Shown here piece after piece: positions 1 through 11,962 of a stretch of 64,000 nucleotides of DNA. The position numbers were made by a program, and so were the translations under genes. This DNA comes from Termitomyces sp. T153 (lineage: Eukaryota; Basidiomycota; Agaricomycetes; Agaricales; Lyophyllaceae): contig JACKQL020000016.1 in the NCBI GenBank assembly GCA_018296165.2, positions 62,001 through 126,000 on the forward strand. Reading direction: 5' to 3'. Position 1 is the stretch's first letter. Each line of letters opens with the position of its first letter. Below the pieces are notes generated by a model that was not told where the DNA came from, did not search any database, and saw only the letters and a list, made by a program, of their open reading frames with translations.

Positions 1-645
1 GGTCTGATTGTTTCCTTCTTGTGTTTTGTGTTTTGTGTTTTGTGTCTTGTTCTCCTTACTCTCAGTCTCCCGGTCTTATCTCAGTCTCCTGGTCTTGTCT
101 TGTCCCCATTTCATTATCATTCTCGTTATCATTTCGTATCTCCACTCGAATCTACTCTTGTTCCATATCGACTCCATTCCATTTCATCTGACGCTGTCTC
201 AGTGACTCCGTCCAGCCATTGTGCCCAAGTCCTCATCAACCTAAACGACCTCACAAACTCCGCGATTATGATCACGAACCCCAACACTCTTTCACCAAGT
301 CCGAACCTCGCTCTTCACTTGGTCCCGGACTCCATCAACTCCAATTGATCTCCCATCAAATCCTGGCTCCGCTCTCATTGATCACACAGCTGCCTACTCC
401 TTTGCTTCTGCGAATCTCCCATATGGTCTTCTGCCTGAAACCCACCAAGACCATCTCATTTCCTCACAGTCCAACTTCTCTGGACCTCCCCGGATCTGTC
501 CGGATCAAATCCCACCGACTATCCACACAAGCCATCAGTGCCCAGAACATTTTTGAGTGTTTGGTTACTAGTGCAAGGGGATCACACCCGCTTAGTAAGG
601 ACTCGCCTAGTGCAGCTGAGCCCCCGAGGTCAGCGGAACCTGACA
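1..645 (+). mobile_element. 3' part of a plus-strand LTR (5' end lies left of the window)
   Basis: This stretch matches the second half of the LTR family found complete at 2520-3669. It shares the pyrimidine-rich run with repeated tctcagtctcc words and the terminal block ending gtcagcggaacctgaca at 645. The CA terminus abuts the inside of an oppositely oriented LTR at 646, so this LTR probably inserted into that one. The left end and its target duplication are outside the window. Small open frames here (Cys/Phe/Leu/Ser-rich) come from the pyrimidine tract and are not genes. Confidence 0.75.
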
Positions 646-1637
646 GTCTGGAGGAGTAGAGGACGAGTTGCAGGGAAGGGGGACGGGCTTGGCAGGGTTC
701 AGGCATAAGTCTGTGTGTGAGTATTGCGGGTGCGGAGGAGGCGGAGGCTATGCAGATGACAGGAGCGGAGCCGGAGTTCTGATGGGGGATCAACAGGGGT
801 TGATGGGGTTCGGAGCCAAGTATATAGCAGGGTCCGGGGTTGGTAACAAGTGTCAGAGGTTTGTAATTGTAACTGCAGAGTTCATGAGGACATTATGGTT
901 GAGAGGACTTGAATACAATAGACAGAATCAACGGGACGAGATGGAGTCAAACAAAATGAGACAAAGACAAGATGAGAACAAGAATTGATTCAGGCAGAGA
1001 CACGGAATGACAATGAAAAGATAATGGAACAGAGACAAGATAAGACTGGGAGACTGAGAACAAGGAAAACAAGACACGGGACACAAAACACAAGAAGAAA
1101 CAATCAGGAACACATCAGGAAAGGCCAGTATGTAGGTAAGTAATCTCAAGACTAGAGTACGAGGAGCTACTCTATGTCTTATATACTGACTACTGAAGAG
1201 CTTTGGGGACGTCGGCTGTGGTGGCGGGGCTTGGCAGAGCTCAGTGGAGTCGACAGGTGTCGGTTATGACCAGAGGGCGGGCCACATTGATATGTTGATG
1301 GGATCAATTGTGACATGGTCCATTCTGAGGTTGTTGTGATACCCCAGGGTAAGTCAGGGGAGCCAGGGTGTCAAGTTGATGATGTGTAATGGGGTCAGGC
1401 ATGGCAGGGGAGTGGTCCTAGGGGCTCAGGAAGTCCAGGGAGAAGCACCGGCGGCTGTGGGGAAGATGTCGGAGTTGGCCAGGGGGCCATTGGAGTTAGC
1501 CAAGAATGTGTCGGAGTTAGCCAGAGTAGGCGTGGAGTGCTGGGGAAGTTTGACGAAGTGTCGGAGGGGGGGGGGGGTTCCAGGGGAACGGGGGTTTGTT
1601 GGGTGGTGTACGGGGCTTCAGGGAACGGGTCATGACA
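646..1637 (-). mobile_element. Minus-strand LTR, 3' end cut by the neighbouring LTR
   Basis: Read on the minus strand it starts tgtcatgacccgttccc at 1637 and continues through the LTR of the subfamily seen at 49950-51057, including a TATA box near 1180 and a gtcttgagatt word near 1150. Its expected last ~200 bp are absent. The break at 645/646 is the edge of the plus LTR, so the missing part probably lies left of the window. It sits directly against a gypsy pol remnant at 1638. Confidence 0.7.
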
Positions 1638-2519
1638 ATTACAAAGCCCTTGAGTTTTTCAAAACTCAACAGAATTTATCACCCTGTCAATGGCAGTAGA
1701 TGAATTATATGTTGAGGTTCAATTTTGACATTACATATATGAAGAGTGAGCTCAATAAGGTAGCAGACTGTCTATCCCACTATTTTGAGAGTGACTCTCC
1801 TCAAGATGTATACCATGTCTATGACTATGTACAAGCAAATATGTGTATCAATCCAGAGGGGGATGATTTGCCCCCAATGTGACTGCAGGAAATGCAGGCA
1901 CAACTGGATCAGATATGCACTCTCTGTGATGGACTTAGCTGCAGAAGCTAGCAGGTGCAGGATCATCACAAACTTTGTGATGAGGAAGCACAAAGGCTTG
2001 CCAGCAGTAATGATGGCAAAGGAGAATTAAATCAGGCTCAGCAAGAGTCTGATAGTGATGATGTTGAGAACAATATGATGCTCAGCAAGGCCATCCTAGG
2101 GGTGGCCCAGTCACTGCAACCTCAGGATAGGTCTGACAGAGAGTTCCTCCATCAAATCCAATTGCTATACAGCAAAGACAAGCTCTTTGCTGAAGTTATG
2201 ACTTGGCCAAAGGACTATAAGTCCTTCTGACTACATTACAAGCTAATTGGAACTACTAATCTACTAGGCCATGAGGTTCTATGCATACCTCATGAGTGGG
2301 AGATAGTAACCAAGTTGCTTGACCAAGCACATCATGTGGTGGGGCACTTTGGTGCCCAGAGAACAACAGAATATATCCATCACTGGTACTGGTAGCCAAC
2401 AGTGGCTGCAGATGCATGTGCATTCTGTGCCACATGCCAGCTATGCCAGTGGGCAAAAGAGAGCAATCATCTTCCTTCAGGGAAATTACACTCCTTGCCC
2501 ATTCCAGTTAAACCATGGG
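1638..2519 (+). pseudogene. Ty3/gypsy pol remnant: RNase H tail and integrase zinc-finger region
   Basis: A broken reading frame encodes typical gypsy pol pieces. Around 1643-1800 lies the end of the RNase H domain (words such as LEFFKTQQNLSPCQWQ and NKVADCLSHY). Around 2310-2480 is an integrase HHCC zinc finger (AHHVVGHFGAQRT with a CATCQLC pair). The tail LPIPVKPW marks the start of the integrase core. In-frame stops after QWQ and after WYW show that it is dead. An LTR interrupts it at 2520. Integrase normally inserts cDNA; this copy cannot make a working enzyme. Confidence 0.8.
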
Positions 2520-3669
2520 TGTCACGACCCATCCCCTGGACCCCCGCACATTGTCCAACAACCCCCCAATTCCCCAAAACCCCCGACACTCCGCCAAACT
2601 TCCGCCCATGCCCTGCGCCTATTTCGGTTAGCCCCAACGCAACCCTGGCTAACTCCGACAGCCCCCTGGCCAACTTTGATGCCTTCCCTGCAGCCACTGA
2701 CACTTACCCTGGATCTCCCAAACTCCGAGAATCACCCCCACTGTTCCCAATCTTTGCCACCCATCATCAACTCAACACCCTGGTTCCTCCAACCCATTCC
2801 GGAGTATCACGACAACCTTGGGGCGACCCGCGTTCCCAAATGATCCCAACAACGTATCAGTGCGGCCCAACCCTCAATCACAACCAACACCCGTCCTCTC
2901 CATCAAGCTCCGCCAAGCCCCGCCGCCGCAGCTGACATACCCCAAAGTTCTCCAGTAGTCAGTATATAAGACATTGAGTAGCTCTTCGTACTCTAGTCTT
3001 GATATTGCTTAATGTTACCTATGGTCTGATTGCTTCCTTTTCATGCTTTGTGTTTCGTGTTTTGTTTTCCTCACTCTCAGTCTCCTGGTCTTATCTCAGT
3101 CTCCCGGTCTTATCTCAGTCTCCCGGTCTTGTCTTGTCTCCATTTCGTTATCATTCTCGTTATTGTTTTGTACCTCCACTCGAATCTACTCTTGTTTCAT
3201 ATCATTTTGTCTGACGCTGTCTTGGTGACTCCATCCGACTGCTGTGCCCAAGTCTTCATCAACCCTAACAACCTCACAAACTCCGCGATTACAATCACGA
3301 ACCCTGACACTCTTTCACCAGGTCCGAACCTCGCTCTTCGCTTGGTCCTGGACTCCATCAACTCCAATTGATCTCCCATCAAACCCCGGCTCCACTCCCA
3401 TTGATCACATAGCCGCCTACTCCTTCGCTTCCGCGAATCTCCCCTACGGTCTTCTGCCTGAACCCCACCAAGCCCGTCCTGTTTCCTTGCAATCCGACTC
3501 CTCCGGACCTCCCCGGATCTGTCCGGATCACACCCCATCGACTATTCGCACAAGCCATCAGTGCCCAGAATGCTTTCAAGTGTTCAGTTACCAGTGCAAG
3601 GGGATCACGCCCACCTAGTAAGGACTCGCCCAGTGCAGCTGAGCCCCCAAGGTCAGCGGAAACTGACAA
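2520..3669 (+). mobile_element. Solo LTR (1,150 bp) with target duplication ATGGG
   Basis: The copy begins tgtcacgaccc at 2520 and ends gaaactgaca at 3669. It is flanked by ATGGG at 2515-2519 and 3670-3674, a clean 5-bp target duplication. A TATA box (tatataag, from 2963) is followed 33 nt later by gtcttgatatt at 2996-3006, the proposed transcript start. No internal region follows, so it is a solo LTR left by LTR-LTR recombination. The frames inside are not credible genes. Confidence 0.88.
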
Positions 3670-3674
3670 TGGGA

Positions 3675-4110
3675 TTCTATAGCATCATATGATGCTACCC
3701 ATAAATACTCATACTGTAATTATGTAAGGCAGCATTTTACTTCATACTTCATAGATTAGAACCTATTGATTGGTTTTGACTTATAAGGTGTGAATTATAA
3801 GCTGTGTGACCTTTAACTGCCATATTTCATCCCCTGTTTTCTTGTTTACTACATTACTTTGGTTTTTTGTGTGAGTCTGTTGACAGACTCAAAAGGGGGG
3901 TATGTAAAAGAGCACCTATTACCTCCCTAGTATCTTAGCAGTAATAGGTATTTATATATTATATTATATTATACAGTAGCATCACATGATGCTACTTATA
4001 AATACTCATACTGTAATTATATAAGGCAGCACCTTACTTCATACCTCATAGATTAGAACCTATCAACTGGTTTTGACTTATGAGGTGTGAATCATAAGCT
4101 GCACAACCCA
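3675..4110 (+). repeat. Polypurine tract and duplicated ~135-bp block of an old gypsy LTR
   Basis: Two direct copies of a ~135-bp block lie at about 3678-3812 and 3972-4108. Both hold gatgctac, aaatactcatactgtaattat and the word tagattagaacctat. Between them, aaaagggggg at 3891-3900 followed by tgtaaaagagc at 3903 looks like a polypurine tract joined to the start of a 3' LTR. The region is AT-rich and almost without CpG. It probably belongs to the same old gypsy element as the pol remnant upstream. Confidence 0.5.
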
Positions 4111-5783
4111 TAATAGAAACATTGCAAAAGGAGTGTTAGCAAAATAGGAAAAAACAAAACAAAACTAGCTGTAGGTGCTAGCACTAAATGAGAACTTGGC
4201 AAAACAGTATCCTAAGGTAGTAATAGCAAAATGAAACAATGAGGTTGATAACTAAAATTGCAAGACTTAGATCTGAAGTCTGTGGCTAATAACAAGATGC
4301 AATTCTTTGATAGTGTATAGAAAACATGACAGCATTTATTGTAAGTAAAACTAATGAAAGCAAAAGGAGCCAACAATGGAGAACTGGTTGCTAGTGACAT
4401 AGGCTAATCAGGAGGAATGCCATGGAACAGTAAGTCACCCAAAATGTAGCTCAATTTGACACCTGGAATGACAGCCAGTATGCTGGTTGCTAGGGTGTTG
4501 TGTAGTAAGTGAATAGAACTAAATGAAGTAACAAGAATACTGTGTCAATAATACCAAGAAAAGAAATATGATTGGTGACCTCACTAGGAGGTCATTACAG
4601 GTCACTAGTCATCATAAAGGGAAAGTAATCTGAGGGGCTGAGAGTATAGACCACATGTGACCAAGTCATGTAACCATTATGTCATGTAGAAACTGGAAAA
4701 TCTGGAAGTCACCAAAAACATAAGAAAAAACAGAAATTGGTGCTTAGCAAGAATAGGGTCTTATTAACATCATTGTAATACTGATTTCTTGATACAATCT
4801 AATCAAATTTCTCTTATCACACTCTTCCATTTGTGATTACACTCACTCATGCTCCTTGCTATGGCATGCAAGAAGAATGCAAACAAGGAAAACATTGACC
4901 CCAATGAGCAGACTACAGGCAAGAAAGCACTGTCCCAAGATACATGAAAATGTGAACTGTGACAGGATCTTGCTTAAGGTTCTGTTCAGGGAACATGACA
5001 ACAGATTGAAAAATAGCAACAGCAGTTGACATAAATCAGCATGGACCATAGCCATAGCTGAAGTTGCTCTAGCAGGGAGTGAATTGCATAGTGGAGGTGT
5101 TTGCAAGTCTGCTGCAAGCTGCCAAAACTGTTGGACTGCTGTGAGTAATACATCACTCTGAATAATCTGCGTCTCAAACAAAGCAGCAGCCTTCTAGTGT
5201 TTGGTCTCCATGGATTTTTGAATTGAGGACCAGGATTGCCCAATGTGATGCAAGCCATGGCAAAGTGTGACAAACATTCAAAATTGGTGACTGTTCGTGA
5301 CATTGATGTGACTTAGATTACACAAGACCTAGTCACTGGGCTAGAGCCGGGACGTTAACCTATTGTTAGTTCCAAGCTCATCCTTAACCCGTCCTAACCA
5401 TAAGCCCAACCAGGTCCCAGAAAGGGCCTAAGTCATGAGCATAGATCGTGTTTCCGAGCTCTCGATCCATCCAGATATGGACTCTGGTACATCAATTGGT
5501 GTCCAGAGAGGGAAACGTCAATATTCTTGCGCCACACCGTCTCGCCCCTACTACCAATTTGGGGTCACACAGTACCCACAAATATATACCTTGATTATCT
5601 CAAGTCTAACGGCCATCGGAGCAGATGAGACCTTCTATTAATGGCGGCAGCAGCAGAGTACATTTCCTCCTTGCAGCGCTTGTGAGGTGAGACCGATTGT
5701 TCAGTGCAATGACTGAACGATACGATATCTCACGCTTTCTTCTTCGACCACTAGACGATTAATGTTAAAAATCTTCATTTTCT
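4111..5783. other. Gene-poor AT-rich repeat relic and 3' flank of PIG-S
   Basis: From 4111 to about 5330 the sequence is AT-rich and nearly free of CpG, as in the other decayed repeats of this window. Short frames on both strands show no recognisable domain and I do not call them. From about 5340 normal CpG content returns. The last part is probably downstream sequence of the PIG-S gene, which ends at 5784. Confidence 0.5.
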
Positions 5784-7617
5784 CTATTTCGTCTGTCGAG
5801 AAGCCAGGATATAAGATTGTTCCCCCTCTGAGGTTGCTGCTTTCCTTTGTCGCCGCCAGGCAGCAATCTCTCTGAGAGCAGCTACGAGGACGGGGATGAC
5901 AGTAGATGCGAACAGAGGTGTGTATACAGCATACTTGTGTTCCGCAGGGAAGTAAAGCATGGCCAACATACCCGGATTGAAGAATGCTCGTGAAGACAAA
6001 GTCAACGCACGAGCGGAGAAGCGAAACGTGTCAATCAGAGATTCCTTGGAAACTTTGAACGTCTGATAGAGGAATGAAAAAAAATTAAGTTCACGATAGA
6101 TCCCAGACACGCACCTCTTCGAGAGCAGACAGTGCTCCCTGTACGTCACCCCGCACGTCTTGTCCTACAGGCATATTTTCAATCTGATCTACGAGGCTTA
6201 CAATACTCCGTAAAGTGTCTTGTGATCCCAGGAAATTCCCAAGCGTGCGATAACGGAGAAGAGCGTCGAGTTGCCATTGCGTGAGCTCGTTTGAAGTCTT
6301 GACTATATTCGGAGGTAGGCTGGGCACACCAAGCAGTGCAAGAAGATGATCAGAGAACGCAGTAAAGATAGTATCGAGGCTAGATGATGCCAGCTTTGTA
6401 CCGTTTGTCGATTCATCAGGATTGAAAATGACGAGAGCACCCCACTGAGGAAGAAGGAATGAAATAGAAGGAGACACGGTGACTGGAATTATGATGAGTC
6501 CTGAGGGGACCGGTATATAGGACAGAGCGACCGACCATTCTGATCCAAGATGCGAAGGGGTCGTCGAGATGTGGAAGGAACGAATATCACAAAATGTAAG
6601 ACAGGGTCATTGGAAACACTTGAAGCTAGTCCGATATGGATAAGGAGTCAACCTGAAGTGGAATGATGTACTAACACAAAGTCCAATCGGCTGAGTTGAC
6701 GAAAACTGTCAGGTCTTCTGGTTCAATGCCAAAGCCAGTTTCCAAGGTACGGGGAGTAAAGGCCAGGGGAGCATGAAATTGGACTTGGCTTTCAATTGTA
6801 AAGTTGTGAAGCCCCTTTAATTGTGTAAGCACGGGTTGAATGTGATCTAGTCTCTTTCAGCTGTATATCGCAAGATACTATGCATACGAACAATGTATGG
6901 CATGTTTCACGTCCCACTCCAAAAAGGAGTTGCCAACAGATGCATCTTCGTTGAGTAAAGTGAATGACAATCGGTATCGGGGTGAGTATTGAACGACTCG
7001 GTGATTAGAGATTGGCGGGGCTATGAGAGCGCTCAGTGTACTAGCCAGGGAAAACGTAGAAGCCTTTATTCTTCAAATGAGACCGGTAAGCGAATCAACA
7101 GTGGATGCGACTCACAGTTGGAAACACCAAACGCCTACCATAGACTGAGGTCTTCTCACTGTCGTGGACAGTATATGAACCATCAAAGTTGGATGATTTA
7201 GTCCAATACTGAGTACTCCGACTTCCATGAAGACCATCTAGTTCGTGATACGATTCAAAGAGGACTCTTTATGTAGACGGTTGAGGCAAACTCACTATCG
7301 TCTGTTTCATGTAAATGAATATACAGTCCTTCCCACTGCCGAGGCATCATTGATTCAAGTTGTTTTTGCAATTCATGACGATCTAAACCAGGTTGAAGTC
7401 CGATTCTGACAGGAACACGAAGGTTATGACGAGCTTGCTCGATGACGCGAGAAGAGGGCAACGACAGACGTTCGATACTTGTTGTATGCCACCAAAGCGG
7501 TAGGGCTGCTATAATTATAAGCCAGTATGCTACGATTATGGATCGTCGAACATGGTCAGCTTGGAAGAATATCTTCGAGGGGTCACGAAAAAGAGCTTCT
7601 GAGTCTGCAGTCGACAT
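5784..7617 (-). CDS. GPI transamidase subunit PIG-S (Gpi17-like)
   Basis: PIG-S is a membrane subunit of the endoplasmic-reticulum GPI transamidase, which replaces the C-terminal signal of target proteins with a GPI anchor. The start at 7617 gives MSTADSEALFRDPSKIFF. A membrane segment follows at about residues 28-42 (IIVAYWLIIIAALPLWW) and then the family signature HTTSIERLSLPS. Later exons carry RYRLSFTLLNEDA, FTIESQVQFHAPL and LLPQWGALVIFN, all placed as in PIG-S. The last exon (to 5784) has a second hydrophobic segment near LFASTVIPVLVAAL and ends in a basic tail, so the protein has a membrane anchor at each end with the bulk in the lumen. Several ~50-nt introns are present, one ending near 6062-6115. 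The middle exon boundaries are approximate. The gene is head to head with the SNT1-like gene (start 7896). Confidence 0.88.
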
Positions 7618-7895
7618 AGCGTGACAACATAATAGCTGTGACAGGTAAGGCCTTAAGGTCTTGCCGGCAAGTCATATTGTTGATGTCCCTTGCAAAATAA
7701 ATAGATGCAAACTTGAACTGTGGCTAACTGACTTGTCTCTCCGACATCTCTCATCCTCTCCCGACATTGCTCTACAGGCATCACCATTATACCACGAGTC
7801 AAAATATACGGTCTGGACTATACATACCTGCCATATTATCCAAATATTTTTAAGTCCGGCTCTGCAGTTTTACATTGACACCTCATTTTCTGTGA
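7618..7895. promoter_or_regulatory. Shared divergent promoter of PIG-S and the SNT1-like gene
   Basis: These 278 bp separate two start codons that point away from each other, so both 5' leaders and promoters must fit here. No convincing TATA box or known operator is visible. Apparent frames inside it are fortuitous. Confidence 0.5.
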
Positions 7896-10800
7896 ATGGC
7901 ATCTGGGGGCTATGACGGGCTGCATCCATCTGCATCCTACGGCCATGGTGACTCGTGGCGGCCTTCTGTTGGTTCTTCCTGGGTAGATGTGAGCTACCGG
8001 TCTGCTTTTCTTCTGTTTCAATCAAGCTGAATTTTTTCAGCGAGACCCTTACTACGTTCGTCGCCCAACATCACCTGGCCGACGATATTCGTCTTATGAC
8101 GGATATTACCAACAAGAGGACAGTTACAGACCAAATAGCTACCGGCCTGAAGACGATGATCCATACTATAGCCGTTCGCCAAGTCCTGACCATTACTCTC
8201 GTTATGGTCGGCCTATAGATACATGGGATCGGTCTGAGCCTTGGGATAGTGTCTCAGCACCTTGGGACGATCCTGTCGTTGTCTCTACTTCTCCAACTTC
8301 CTCAGCCTCCAAAGCTTGGAGGGATCCTATGATTGCGACGAGAATGTTTGAACCCTCCGACTCATGGAAGCAAAGCCATGTTGATCGATTTTCTCGCAAC
8401 GACGGGTAAATTTATATCTTTATACATTATATCCGGTTTTCTGACTTTATCCAGTGTCCGCTTCTCGAATGAAAGGCATGTAGGCGATCCACTTCAGCCT
8501 CGGACTCCGAATTCCTATCATCCTAATGTTTATCATGATTATCCTACGGGCGATAGCTATCGTCCTATGGCTTACCGAGATCCTCATATGAGGAGCGACT
8601 ATTATCGACCGGGACCGGGCTGGACTGAGCGAAACCGGCGTCTCTCCAACACAAGTCCTCGAACAAAGGGCGAACATCTAAATAGATCTATCGATCATAG
8701 TCAAAAAGAATCTAGCTCAACGTCTACCATTAGCTCAGGCTCTCCACATCGACCATCTCTTCAACAGGAGCAAACTCAGGAACGACGTTCTCGCAGCTGC
8801 AGCCCTCCCTCGATCCGTTCTCACAGTCGCTCTATCAGTCGCGGTCGCCGCTCTCGGAGCCGTAATCTTTCTAACAGTGATCGTTCTCTCAGTCGTGGTC
8901 GTCCTCTGGTCCACAAACTCCCAACTACCGTTACGGCTAACGGAAGCTTACTCTCTAGCCCGAAGAAAGAAGCCTCTTCTGTAAAGTATAGTTGGGATCG
9001 ACCTACTGCTATCTCTGGTAAGACGTCTGCTACAATGACTGTGACGTCTAGCAAAGCTTTGCCTTCTGGTCAGCCACTTCAGAAGAGTTCTTGGACCAGA
9101 TCAAATTCTCGCTCTTCTATTGCTTCGACACAGGCCTCTGATGGAGCTCCTTCTCATTCTTTCAAGGCGCTGCCAGCCGATGCCCAGGAAACTCTGTCAG
9201 GATCGGCAGCCATAGATCACGGCGACAGGTCTGCGGTGCAAACTACTGACATCGAAATGGCCATACCTCTTGTACTTGTCACTAACCATGGAACAACGAA
9301 GCCTGATGCCAAAGGCGTAACGGAAACTAGTGTGAAGAGTGTCTGCGACCAAGATTCTCCACATGACCCATCTTCATGCAGAGTTGAGGCTACAGCTTTC
9401 CCATCACTTCTTGAACCAAGAAGTGCACAAGGAGCTTCTTCAAGTTCGCTTTTCGACAGTACGTGATGACATATAGTTTATCTGATTTATTCTTACCCTT
9501 CCCCAGGTTCTTCGACGCTAGCCAAGGCCACTGGTATTGTAAAATCCACTCCGCTGATTACCGAGTTTCAGTTCGCAGCCATCAAGTCTGAGAGGAGAGA
9601 GGAGAGCACTGTTCATGTTGATCAGGCCCAAAAATCTTCAACTGTGCAAACTGTACCTCCTCACAACTTGCTACCAGCGGCTACCAATGGAAAGATGTCC
9701 GATTCATCCCAGAAAGAATCATCTGAGGACAAGCCTGCTGATTCTCGCAAAACAAGTGTCAGCATTGCCTCCCTTCCCACCCCTCTTCCCACACCAAACA
9801 CAGCGCGTCCTCGCTCATACATTCCTGAAAGCATTCCAACCGAAGCTTCGTCGATGAAAGACGCGCTTCGTATAGTCGTCATGACAAGATTGCTTTGCGA
9901 TCGGCAAACCAGGAACGAACGTGTTGATCCTGTCCTGAAGACCAATCAGGCACTTGCGGCTCTGAGTCATCAGGACATGTCTGATACCACTCCTGAACAG
10001 GTTGTCAAGGAAATATCAGAGGGCCCGGCCCGCGATAAGAAGATGGAGAACTTTGCTATGATCAAAGGCTCGCTTGTGGAACGGTTCGAGGAACGTCAGA
10101 ACGCTTTGACTGAGAAGGTTCAGCGTCTTAAACAAGAGTACCTTTCTCTCCATGAACGCTGGCTGGCTCATTGTGCCGCTCTCGATGAACAGAATAAAGC
10201 CGGTGTCGCAGAGCCGGAGGTTGTGCAACCTACTGGCCGGACAACCCGCCGTTCCACGGCTAATCTTGGCGACGCTGTGCGTTCAGACTTAGAGATGGAG
10301 CAGATCATTGCTAGCTTGGGTAATGACGAAGCGACGGATCCTAACCACCTTTCCCTCCGCAATCTCGCAACTATACCTGACATGATATCTGTCACGCATG
10401 GAAAAGTTGACTACACGTACGACGACACTAATCATTGTGTTGAGGATCCTGCGGAATACTATGGACCACATACCGGTATCGACGATTGGACCGAAGAGGA
10501 GAAGAAGATTTTCCTGGACAAGTTCGCTGCACATCCCAAACAATTTGGAATGATAGCTGAGCACCTACTCAATAAGACAGCAGCACAATGTGTCGACTAC
10601 TACTACCTTCACAAGAAAAAAGTCATCGACTTCCGCAAGGTCATCTCACAGTACGCCCCCAATAAGCGCAAACGCGGCCGTACTGGGAAGAAGAAAGGTA
10701 ATGCACTGCTTGCTGATATTAGGCAGCATGATGCGGAGGTGCACGGCGAGATCGATTCCCCTCGATCTTCAGGACGTCCGAGCAGAGGCAGGAAACCGAT

Positions 10801-11962
10801 ACTCCCCCTTGAATCAAGGGAAGGTAGGAAAGCTCCGAACTCCCGCCGCCGAAGTCAGCTGGATATGACGCCTTCTGCGGGTTCGGCTACCCCGACACCA
10901 GAACCTGAGACTCGTCGACGTGGAGGCAGACGCAGTACAGGTGGACCAGTAACAGCACCCCTTAGTCGTACTGTGTCTGTTAGCCTTGATGATGGAGAAG
11001 AAGAGATGACTGTAAGTTCCTGGTATATCACTCCATCTATGGCTGAATAATTCTAGGAGGAAACTTCCGAGCGACCTGCGAAGCGGACGAAAAGGGGCGG
11101 TCGTAAAGTTATCAAATCAGCAGCAACGGTCACAGATGAGCCTTCCGATCCCGAAATAAAGACTGTCGAGTTTGCAGAGCCGATCAGCCGTCGCAAATCA
11201 GGAGGCAACGGAAACCAGTGGTCCGATGAAGATAAGAGTATGTGCACCAGCTATTGCATCTGTTTCTTTACTTTAAGACTTGAAACAGATCTCTTCCTGA
11301 CCCTTCTTGCTCAACATGGCGACGACTTCAAGCGCATTGCAGCCTCGATGCCGAATAAGACCACTAGCCAGGTTAGCAATTATTACAAAGCGAGCTGTGA
11401 TGAGCTCGGTTTGGAGAAAATCGTAGCTGGAGCACCCAAACGTTCGCCGACTCCAGATGCGTTTGATGATGGACCGCAGGCGGCTACACCTACCACTAGT
11501 ACTGTTGAAACGCCTGCCATACAAGTTTCCGACGAGCCAATGTCATCGCTCGCCCCAGACCCCTCTCAGGTCAATGGAATGTCTCCCCATCGATATCCAG
11601 AACCTCCTGCAGTGCAGGAGACAGGTTCAAAGGCACCTGCAACATGGCGACGCCCGTCCTCACCACCGCTTCCCACTAGTCATGTTCGGGGTTATTACCC
11701 TATGAACCATCGCCAGGCCTCCTATTACCCTCCCCATCCTCACTCGATGCCCACGCCAGCTTATCCACCCCCCGTGCCGTATACTTACCCTCCTTATACT
11801 GCTCCTCATTATCCCCAATATGATCCTTACCATCGACTCCCGCCTTACTCTATACCGGATCCGAGTCATCGCATCCCGATACCGATGCGGACAAGAGAGA
11901 ATCCGTATCCTGTTTTGTCGCAGCCTGGCCAACCTCCTTATCATTATTCATTGGAATCATAA
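7896..11962 (+). CDS. SNT1-like protein with two SANT/Myb domains (NCoR/SMRT-type corepressor)
   Basis: Proteins of this kind scaffold histone-deacetylase complexes (yeast Snt1 in Set3C, animal NCoR/SMRT) in the nucleus. The chosen start at 7896 gives MASGGYDGLHPSASYGHGDS and splices at 7988/8041. Further introns are near 8406-8454, 9459-9506, 11010-11055 and 11236-11288. The product is about 1,240 residues. The N-terminal ~700 are disordered and rich in Ser, Arg, Tyr and Pro, including an SRSRSISRGRRSRSR-like stretch. A coiled region precedes the first SANT domain at about residues 811-860 (DDWTEEEKKIFLDKF ... CVDYYYLHKK), followed by a basic KRKRGRTGKKK patch. The second SANT domain lies near residue 1040 (NQWSDEDK ... 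FLTLLAQHGDDFKRIA). The C-terminus is a Pro/Tyr-rich tail. The paired SANT domains are characteristic; the complex it joins is inferred. Confidence 0.87.

Noticed and set aside
4843..5303. Cys/Leu-rich minus-strand frames in the AT-rich relic
   Set aside because: They lie in CpG-depleted repeat DNA, overlap each other and match no family I know.
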